In this document: positions 6,271 to 9,657 of the stretch, piece by piece
Layout of the letters: the number at the start of each line of letters is the position of its first letter
Numbering within the stretch: the first letter of the stretch is position 1
NCBI RefSeq assembly: GCF_900129965.1
Contig: NZ_FQXM01000049.1
Location: 1 to 9,657, forward strand
DNA: 9,657 nucleotides
Source of the DNA: Clostridium grantii DSM 8605
Lineage (GTDB): Bacteria; Bacillota; Clostridia; Clostridiales; Clostridiaceae
Direction: 5' to 3'
Notes under the pieces: model-generated
The model's input: the letters and a program-made list of their open reading frames with translations, nothing else
Database searches by the model: none
What the model was told of the DNA's origin: nothing
Program-made: the position numbers and the translations under genes

Positions 6271-6960
6271 CTACCCAAACAACCTCCCCCACGTAATCCG
6301 CCCAACAACACCATCAACCCCAATCTCAATCCCAACATCCCCCTGAAAATCCCTAACTGCTTTCTCAGTATCCCCACCAAAATATCCATCCGCTCCACAA
6401 ACCCCAACACTATACCCAAGCTCCACCAATCTCCTCTGAATCTTAACCACATTCCAATCAAACTTATGACTATCCTTCTTAATCAAATACCCAGGATAAG
6501 ATCCTCCCAATTTAATATTTTCCTTAACTTCTTCTTTAATCTCATTAAGCGGATATTTCTTCCCCGGACATTCTGTACCCCCTAACTCTTTATGGCCATA
6601 AATATTCTTTATCTCATATTTACCCATCAAGTATTCACATAGCTCTACAACAGCTTCTTTCTGCAACTTAGGCATAATATCTTTACTATAATCACCTTCA
6701 GCACAAATCCCAATAGATCCTGTATTATGATTCTTACAATGAGCCCCTACTACATTTTCTTCTCTACCTTTATAAACAGTTCCATCTTTTCTAACAAAAA
6801 AATGATACCCACAGCCTGACCAACCTTTTTGGAGGTGCCAATAATGTATTTGTTCTATAGAACAATTTCTGCTTGCAGCATGATGTAATACAATAGTATT
6901 TGGTTTATTACCATACTGAAGATCACTCATAAATTTTAAATTTCTATCTATAATATTCAA
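6271..6960 (-). CDS. N-acetylmuramoyl-L-alanine amidase with C-terminal peptidoglycan-binding domain
   Basis: A 229-residue zinc amidase that would cut the bond between muramic acid and the stem peptide. The Amidase_2/PGRP domain covers about residues 1-150: LHHAA near 25 holds the first zinc His, GYHFFV follows, and YGHKELGGTECPG carries the second His and the Cys ligand. A PG_binding_1 domain fills about 168-229 (VKIQRRLVELGY.. DGYFGGDTEKAVRDFQ.. VDGVVG..TW). No signal peptide is seen, as in phage-type endolysins that need a holin or other route out. I prefer the TTG at 6960 (GGTGGTGG just upstream, product begins MNIIDRNLKF, as in relatives); GTG codons at 6972 and 6969 are alternatives with poor spacing. 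It lies after the DUF2922 gene and its terminator. The last third is strikingly C-poor and G-rich on the coding strand compared with the first part. Confidence 0.93.
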   Translation of the reverse strand: MNIIDRNLKFMSDLQYGNKPNTIVLHHAASRNCSIEQIHYWHLQKGWSGCGYHFFVRKDGTVYKGREENVVGAHCKNHNTGSIGICAEGDYSKDIMPKLQKEAVVELCEYLMGKYEIKNIYGHKELGGTECPGKKYPLNEIKEEVKENIKLGGSYPGYLIKKDSHKFDWNVVKIQRRLVELGYSVGVCGADGYFGGDTEKAVRDFQGDVGIEIGVDGVVGRITWGRLFG

Positions 6961-7002
6961 ATTTTCCACCACCCTTTTTATCTTTTAAATCATTACCCAC
7001 TG

Positions 7003-7034
7003 AAAAAAGCTCTGCCCGTGGGCAAGAGCTTTTT
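7003..7034 (-). terminator. Bidirectional terminator between DUF2922 and amidase genes
   Basis: The stem pairs AAAAAGCTCT (minus strand, from 7034) with AGAGCTTTTT, extended by GCC/GGC around a CACG tip, with one bulged base. Reading toward the amidase it ends in six T (7008-7003); the other strand ends in five T (7030-7034). It lies right after the DUF2922 stop and 43 bases before the amidase start, with no clear promoter between, so the amidase is probably reached by read-through. Confidence 0.88.
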
Positions 7035-7037
7035 AAA

Positions 7038-7259
7038 TTACGCTTCAATATCAAATAATTCAGTTTCAGTTGTTTCAACAATTGAAGCAGCTTCTTTTAA
7101 AGATAATGATTCTGGACCCCATGCAAATACATCTTTTGCAATTAAAACATCCATGAGTGCTTCTGCATTTGCTTGAGTTAAACCATCCTTTACATCTGTG
7201 ATGGTCATAGACTTTGTATCCCCTGCAGCATCTTTAAATTTCATAACTAACTTTTTCAT
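7038..7259 (-). CDS. DUF2922 family protein
   Basis: A 73-residue soluble protein of the DUF2922 family. It starts with the typical MKKLVMKFKDAAGDTKSMTI, continues with a TDVKDGLTQANAEALMDVLIAKDVF segment and ends in ASIVETTETELFDIEA. The composition suggests a compact alpha/beta fold with an acidic tail. No catalytic motif, signal peptide or membrane segment is visible, and the function is unknown. From family knowledge, DUF2922 genes in Firmicutes often sit next to DUF1659 and YvrJ genes, as here. Of three in-frame ATGs (7274, 7265, 7259) I use 7259, since GGAGG (7273-7269) is eight bases upstream; the other two overlap or crowd that site. A strong terminator begins three bases after the stop. 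Confidence 0.88.
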   Translation of the reverse strand: MKKLVMKFKDAAGDTKSMTITDVKDGLTQANAEALMDVLIAKDVFAWGPESLSLKEAASIVETTETELFDIEA

Positions 7260-7420
7260 TTTCATAACCTCCATTTTATTTTTTATGTTTTAACTAGCTC
7301 TAATTTCTAATCTTTTATTAAATAAAAACTAGATTCTTTTACTGCTCAATGCCTTACTTAAAATAACTAAAAACAAGATATAGTGTTACTTCGTACTTTT
7401 CCTGACATTTGTAGTGTTAT

Positions 7421-7453
7421 GAGCTCCAGTAAAAATAAACTTACCTGGAGCTC
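7421..7453. repeat. Strong hairpin after the DUF1659 gene, no T-run
   Basis: GAGCTCCAG (7421-7429) pairs perfectly with CTGGAGCTC (7445-7453), and TAA/TTA can add to the stem past one bulge. It begins 30 bases after the DUF1659 stop on the minus strand. No U-rich tract follows, so it looks like an RNA-processing or stability element, or an attenuator, rather than a full terminator. The spacer also has two copies of TAGTGTTA (7381-7388 and 7412-7419) and an AT-rich hairpin at 7307-7332. Confidence 0.6.
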
Positions 7454-7482
7454 TGCCAACCTACTTAAAAGAACTTGGTATA

Positions 7483-7710
7483 TTATATACCTTCTTCAAG
7501 TAATTCAGCGTTAACTCTTTTAATGTCAAAAACCGGGCTCAACAGTACGTCTGCGATAGCATTTGCAACATCAAAAACATCTTGATCAGCTGCATCCACC
7601 TTAACTTTAGAGAAACTTTTTGTTTGAAGCACATCATTACCATCTCCATCTAAGCCTGAGATAACTCTGATGGTCAAATCACTCTTAATTGGTGTTACCA
7701 TAACTGCCAT
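7483..7710 (-). CDS. DUF1659 family protein
   Basis: A 75-residue soluble protein of the DUF1659 family. The N-terminal MAVMVTPIKSDLTIRVISGLDGDGNDVLQTKSF and the following SKVKVDAADQDVFDVANAIADVL match the family layout (strand-rich first half, then a helix), ending in an acidic ELLEEGI. The function is unknown; no enzyme motif, signal or membrane segment is visible. I start at ATG 7710, because GGGGG lies about eight bases before it (AAGGGAAGGGGGATTTAAC); the 26 in-frame codons further upstream would run through this ribosome site and a large leader hairpin and are not family-like. It is one of the conserved small partners in the sigma/YvrJ/DUF2922/amidase set. A 5' leader of roughly 130 bases with a long hairpin (7750-7809) precedes it. 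Confidence 0.88.
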   Translation of the reverse strand: MAVMVTPIKSDLTIRVISGLDGDGNDVLQTKSFSKVKVDAADQDVFDVANAIADVLLSPVFDIKRVNAELLEEGI

Positions 7711-7749
7711 GTTAAATCCCCCTTCCCTTAGGCATCGTTGAAGAATAAC

Positions 7750-7809
7750 TTCTACTAATTGCTTTTGAAAAATGATTAAAAACCTCATATTTTTGAAAGC
7801 AAAGTAGAA
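7750..7809 (-). other. Long imperfect hairpin in the DUF1659 5' leader
   Basis: Within the presumed untranslated leader, TTCTACT..TTGCTTT (7750-7766) pairs with AAAGCAA..AGTAGAA (7796-7809) with a small bulge, and AAAAATGA / TCATATTTTT can extend the stem with one interruption. The arms are about 14 paired bases. It lies 40 bases before the start codon. A role in translation or mRNA stability is inferred only from position. Confidence 0.5.
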
Positions 7810-7834
7810 CTAATTCTTAAGCCTAGCCTTAAAA

Positions 7835-7857
7835 TGTCATTCACTATATATATACAA
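7835..7857 (-). promoter_or_regulatory. Candidate promoter or regulatory motif upstream of DUF1659, shared with 9057-9076
   Basis: On the minus strand it reads TTGTATATATATAGT, then four bases, then GACA. A near copy (TTGTATATATAGT, three bases, GACA) follows the sigma-factor stop codon at 9076-9057. It is about 125 bases upstream of the DUF1659 start. It may be a promoter recognised by the locus's own sigma factor, or a binding site; with two copies this remains a guess. Confidence 0.4.
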
Positions 7858-7912
7858 GTTATAAACCCATTTTTGAAAATTTATTTTTACAAAATTTATA
7901 TTCATATCATTA

Positions 7913-7941
7913 TTGATAATATTTACTATATTGAGTATAAT
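7913..7941 (+). promoter_or_regulatory. Near-consensus sigma-A promoter for the small membrane protein gene
   Basis: TTGATA (7913-7918) and TATAAT (7936-7941) are separated by 17 bases: one mismatch to the -35 consensus and none to the -10. It predicts a transcript start near 7948 and a leader of nearly 90 bases before the ATT/ribosome site at 8021-8037. Confidence 0.75.
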
Positions 7942-8034
7942 TTAGAAAAGGAATTTTGAGTTTTAAGAGGTCCTTGTAAGATAAGACGAATTTAAAATAT
8001 AAATGTAAATTATTAATTAGAGGTGGTGGTTTAG

Positions 8035-8292
8035 ATTAATAATAAAAAAATAAGATGGATAAAGGTATTGTTTTCAGTAATATTATTTATATTTTGTGTA
8101 AGTTATTTGTTTGGTTTAATTCCTGGTAAAATTGGTACTCCAATAATATTTACCTATACTGGGTGCGGGTTATTGTTCAAAGGATTAAATTCAAAACCAA
8201 AAAATAAATTTTCAAAAAAACTTTCAATTTCCTTTGGTATATTGTTTATTATAATTACAATATTCGTTGTAATTCCAGTATATTATTTATAA
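8035..8292 (+). CDS. Small two-helix membrane protein, probable non-ATG (ATT) start
   Basis: I do not recognise this family. The open frame encodes a short basic head (NNKKIRWIK), then a hydrophobic segment VLFSVILFIFCVSYLFGLI, a GxxG-containing stretch with TPIIFTYTGCGLLF, a lysine-rich loop NSKPKNKFSKK, and a final helix ISFGILFIIITIFVVIPVYYL. The only ATG nearby is out of frame. A TTG at 8068 would start in the middle of the first membrane segment and has no well-spaced ribosome site. By contrast AGAGGTGG (8021-8028) stands six bases before the ATT at 8035, which restores the basic head (85 residues). So initiation is either at ATT or the ATG has been lost by mutation. A strong promoter lies upstream. 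It is opposite in strand to the surrounding sigma/amidase locus. Confidence 0.65.
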   Translation: MNNKKIRWIKVLFSVILFIFCVSYLFGLIPGKIGTPIIFTYTGCGLLFKGLNSKPKNKFSKKLSISFGILFIIITIFVVIPVYYL

Positions 8293-8389
8293 AAAGTTAG
8301 TGCGTATGTTTCTATAGTTACGACATAACAGTAATAATAAAATCAAAATAATGAACAATAAAGATTAAACCACAGGGGATGATAATATT

Positions 8390-8608
8390 TTGAAAAGGAA
8401 AATAAATAGTCTTTTAATTAGTTTTATTCAATTTGGAATTGGCTTTTTACTAGCCGAAAAAATAACCAGTTTATTAGGTATTGAGTATCAAAAGTTTTTA
8501 TCGCTAGAGTTTGCTATTTATATAATAATAGCAACAGTATGTATAAGCATATCAGAATCATTATTCTATAAAATTACAGATAAATTTAGAGCAAGAAAAA
8601 ATAAATAA
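8390..8608 (+). CDS. Small membrane protein with two predicted helices
   Basis: A 72-residue protein I do not recognise. It has a basic start (MKRKIN), a hydrophobic helix about residues 8-30 (LLISFIQFGIGFLLAEKITSLLG), a short loop, a second helix about 41-60 (FAIYIIIATVCISISESLFY), and a basic tail (DKFRARKNK), suggesting both ends in the cytoplasm. The start is TTG at 8390 with AGGGG (8374-8378) about 11 bases upstream, a rather long spacing. It follows the other small membrane gene by 97 bases on the same strand, with no terminator between, so the two may share the promoter at 7913-7941. The pair could be immunity or anti-lysis proteins for the adjacent locus, but only position suggests this. 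Confidence 0.6.
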   Translation: MKRKINSLLISFIQFGIGFLLAEKITSLLGIEYQKFLSLEFAIYIIIATVCISISESLFYKITDKFRARKNK

Positions 8609-8681
8609 CAAGATATCTACAACGCTTTTTTCTCATATCCCGCAACACAAGACTCCCCTTAAAACAATTTAAAATATATCC

Positions 8682-8715
8682 AAAAAAAGATGAGGGGATT
8701 AAGCTCATCTCTTTT
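8682..8715 (-). terminator. Terminator of the YvrJ gene, overlapping its stop codon; partly bidirectional
   Basis: AGATGAG (minus strand, from 8710) pairs with CTCATCT (ending at 8688) around a nine-base loop and is followed by seven T (8688-8682). The YvrJ stop TGA lies in the first arm. In the other direction the stem is followed by CTTTT, so it may also end the plus-strand small membrane transcript. Confidence 0.85.
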
Positions 8716-8866
8716 GATTACCCATAACTGTTGTGATAACTGCAGTTAGTTCTGAAATAGATCTATTGAGTTCTTCAATACGCTTTTCAAATCTAACAAG
8801 CAAGTACACACAAACCCCAATTGGAAAACCCACAGTAGAAATAAGTTTAGTAAATTCTTCATACAT
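8705..8866 (-). CDS. YvrJ family small membrane protein (holin-like)
   Basis: A 53-residue protein too short for ordinary ORF cut-offs. The sequence starts MYEEFTKLISTVGFPIGV, continues as a membrane helix to YLLVRFEKR (hydrophobic about residues 8-25) and ends in an amphipathic helix (IEELNRSISELTAVITTV) and a short basic tail. This is the layout of the YvrJ family. One N-terminal helix followed by a charged helix is also the plan of BhlA/UviB holin-like peptides, so a role in membrane permeabilisation or in exporting the amidase is possible; that is inference. The ribosome site AGGAGG (8879-8874) is ideal, seven bases before ATG. It lies between the sigma gene and the DUF1659 gene on the same strand, with its own repeat-rich upstream region and its own terminator. 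Confidence 0.9.
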   Translation of the reverse strand: MYEEFTKLISTVGFPIGVCVYLLVRFEKRIEELNRSISELTAVITTVMGNQKR

Positions 8867-8914
8867 AACTTCTCCTCCTATTGGTTAATATGATATAACT
8901 CATATTCAGTTATA

Positions 8915-9061
8915 AAAGACAAACACTACGTAAACTCAATTTACACTTGTACAAAATCTCCATGTTTTAAGGAGTTTTGGACATGTATAAATTATTAGTT
9001 GAAGTTGCTTGTCTTAAAGACAAACATTACGAAAACTTTATTTACTTGAAGTTGCTTGTCT
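8915..9061. repeat. Two interleaved repeat families in the sigma-YvrJ spacer
   Basis: Repeat A, TTGAAGTTGCTTGTCT, is exact at 8999-9014 and 9046-9061 (16 bp, 47 bp apart). Repeat B, beginning AAAGACAAACATTACG, runs at 9016-9048 and, with several differences, at 8915-8949. Where A meets B they form the palindrome TTGTCTT-A-AAGACAA (9009-9023). Four AGACAA/TTGTCT half-sites thus lie in 145 bases. A separate hairpin CAAAATCTCC/GGAGTTTTG (8952-8961, 8971-8979, one bulge) lies between. These look like binding sites or duplicated promoters upstream of YvrJ. Confidence 0.65.
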
Positions 9062-9076
9062 ATACTATATATACAA
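9057..9076 (-). promoter_or_regulatory. Second copy of the TTGTATATATA..GACA motif, directly after the sigma gene
   Basis: On the minus strand it reads TTGTATATATAGT, three bases, GACA, beginning two bases after the sigma-factor stop. It aligns with the motif at 7857-7835 with a TA dinucleotide and one base less. The YvrJ start is about 190 bases downstream. A promoter for YvrJ, perhaps used by the sigma factor itself, is possible. Confidence 0.4.
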
Positions 9077-9077
9077 C

Positions 9078-9608
9078 TCAAAGGAACCTTTTTAACTTTT
9101 TAATTGCACTTTTTTTCCTAGAGTAAGCTTCTTTCTCCAAAATACCTTGCTTATTTGCTATCTCTTTTATCTTTTTCCTTTTTATATAAAAGTCAACTAT
9201 AAGTTGCTTGTCCACATTTGATAATTTATTAAGGGCTTCTCCTAATTTATCCACCATATCATAAGCTATAACTTCATCTTCCACAGTAAAACCATATAAA
9301 TCTATGCTATTATTCAATATAGTTTCATCTTGAACTTCTCTATAATGCTTAATTGTTCCTTTAAGTAGATTTATATTACTACGTTTAACTGTGATAGCTA
9401 AAAACGAGCTAAAAGAATTTGAATTTATATTATATAAATTAATAGCTTTTATAATACTTAAAATACTATGTTGTACAATATCCTCAAACTCATACCCTGG
9501 TATATGATATTTTGATGCCTCACTTATTACCAAAGGCATATATTTATTTATAATAGTTTCAGTAGCCATGCTATCTCCTTGTTTTGCTTTTATAATTAAA
9601 TCTTTCAA
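9078..9608 (-). CDS. Sigma-70 family RNA polymerase sigma factor (two-domain, alternative)
   Basis: A 176-residue alternative sigma factor. Region 2 spans about residues 15-85 (NKYMPLVISEASKYHIPGYEFEDIVQHSILSI.. then SSFLAITVKRSNINLLK, the -10 recognition helix area), and region 4 spans about 125-174 (LNKLSNVDKQLIVDFYIKRKKIKEIAN.. with a helix-turn-helix ending KKSAIKKLKRFL). Regions 1 and 3 are absent, as in ECF and TcdR/UviA-type factors. The start is TTG 9608: GGGGGTG lies about five bases upstream and a TAA blocks the frame 18 bases upstream of the TTG. No anti-sigma gene is recognised. Its position at the head of YvrJ, DUF1659, DUF2922 and amidase genes suggests it activates them; direct targets are unproven. 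An inverted repeat at 9633-9649 lies just upstream. Confidence 0.88.
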   Translation of the reverse strand: MKDLIIKAKQGDSMATETIINKYMPLVISEASKYHIPGYEFEDIVQHSILSIIKAINLYNINSNSFSSFLAITVKRSNINLLKGTIKHYREVQDETILNNSIDLYGFTVEDEVIAYDMVDKLGEALNKLSNVDKQLIVDFYIKRKKIKEIANKQGILEKEAYSRKKSAIKKLKRFL

Positions 9609-9632
9609 GTTGACACCCCCAATTTATATCTA

Positions 9633-9649
9633 GTGTAGGCCTGCTACAC
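9633..9649. promoter_or_regulatory. Inverted repeat upstream of the sigma gene
   Basis: GTGTAG (9633-9638) and CTACAC (9644-9649) form perfect 6-bp arms around five bases, about 25 bases before the TTG start. It may be an operator or a hairpin at the start of the mRNA; the window ends eight bases further on, so the promoter is not visible. Confidence 0.4.
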
Positions 9650-9657
9650 CGCTAAAT

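Larger units (their letters stand above)
7711..8034. other. Divergent control region between DUF1659 (minus) and the first small membrane protein (plus)
   Basis: This 324-base gene-free stretch holds, in order, the DUF1659 ribosome site (7711-7724), the leader hairpin (7750-7809), the TGTC-N4-ACTATATATATACAA motif (7835-7857) shared with the spacer after the sigma gene, and the plus-strand promoter at 7913-7941. The remainder up to 8010 is AT-rich without clear structure, apart from a weak AAGGA/TCCTT pair. No further ORF is supported. Confidence 0.6.

Noticed and set aside
6261..6461. Second minus-strand frame within the amidase 3' third
   Set aside because: Caused by the G/T-rich composition of the peptidoglycan-binding domain; the Gly/Leu/Trp-rich product looks artefactual.
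7711..7788. N-terminal extension of the DUF1659 frame
   Set aside because: It would translate the ribosome site and leader hairpin; the family protein begins at MAVMV.
8915..9061. CRISPR-like array
   Set aside because: Only two copies of each repeat, uneven spacing, no uniform spacers and no cas genes.

Overview
The window is AT-rich, reads like a low-GC Gram-positive anaerobe of the Clostridium type, and has strong purine-rich Shine-Dalgarno sites and several TTG/GTG starts. That placement rests on composition and protein families (YtrA/GntR cassette, Cthe_2159-like beta-helix protein, YvrJ, DUF1659, DUF2922, clostridial-type amidase); no marker gene fixes the species.

Left end (1-440): the last 86 codons of an IS200/IS605-type TnpB, then the element's right end, with a structured region likely to include the 3' part of an omega (reRNA). 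It stops just upstream of a promoter/palindrome driving a three-gene operon (440-2287): a YtrA-type GntR repressor, an ABC ATPase and a six-helix membrane protein, with translationally coupled junctions and a clear terminator (2356-2398).

Middle (2400-5689): a membrane-anchored right-handed beta-helix protein, then an OmpR-type response regulator and histidine kinase with overlapping ends. In front of the beta-helix gene is a near-perfect tandem 11-mer (TTTAGGTTCAT / TTTAGGTTGAT) placed one helical turn apart just upstream of a -10. This is the expected architecture for an OmpR/PhoB/PmrA-class regulator, so the adjacent two-component system probably controls that gene.

Right half, mostly minus strand (5844-9608): a solitary minimal nucleotidyltransferase, then (in transcription order, right to left) a sigma-70-family factor with a TTG start, a 53-aa YvrJ-family holin-like peptide, a DUF1659 protein, a DUF2922 protein and a peptidoglycan amidase with a C-terminal peptidoglycan-binding domain. 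Two small membrane proteins on the plus strand sit inside this locus, the first behind an almost consensus sigma-A promoter but apparently starting at ATT.

The sigma/YvrJ/DUF1659/DUF2922/amidase set is the best candidate for an incompletely described system. It resembles in logic the sigma factor plus holin-like protein modules of clostridial toxin and bacteriocin loci (TcdR/TcdE, UviA/UviB): a dedicated sigma factor would switch on a small membrane peptide and a wall-cutting enzyme, with two small soluble partners of unknown role. The spacers carry repeated motifs, long hairpins and terminators that suggest shared and layered control.
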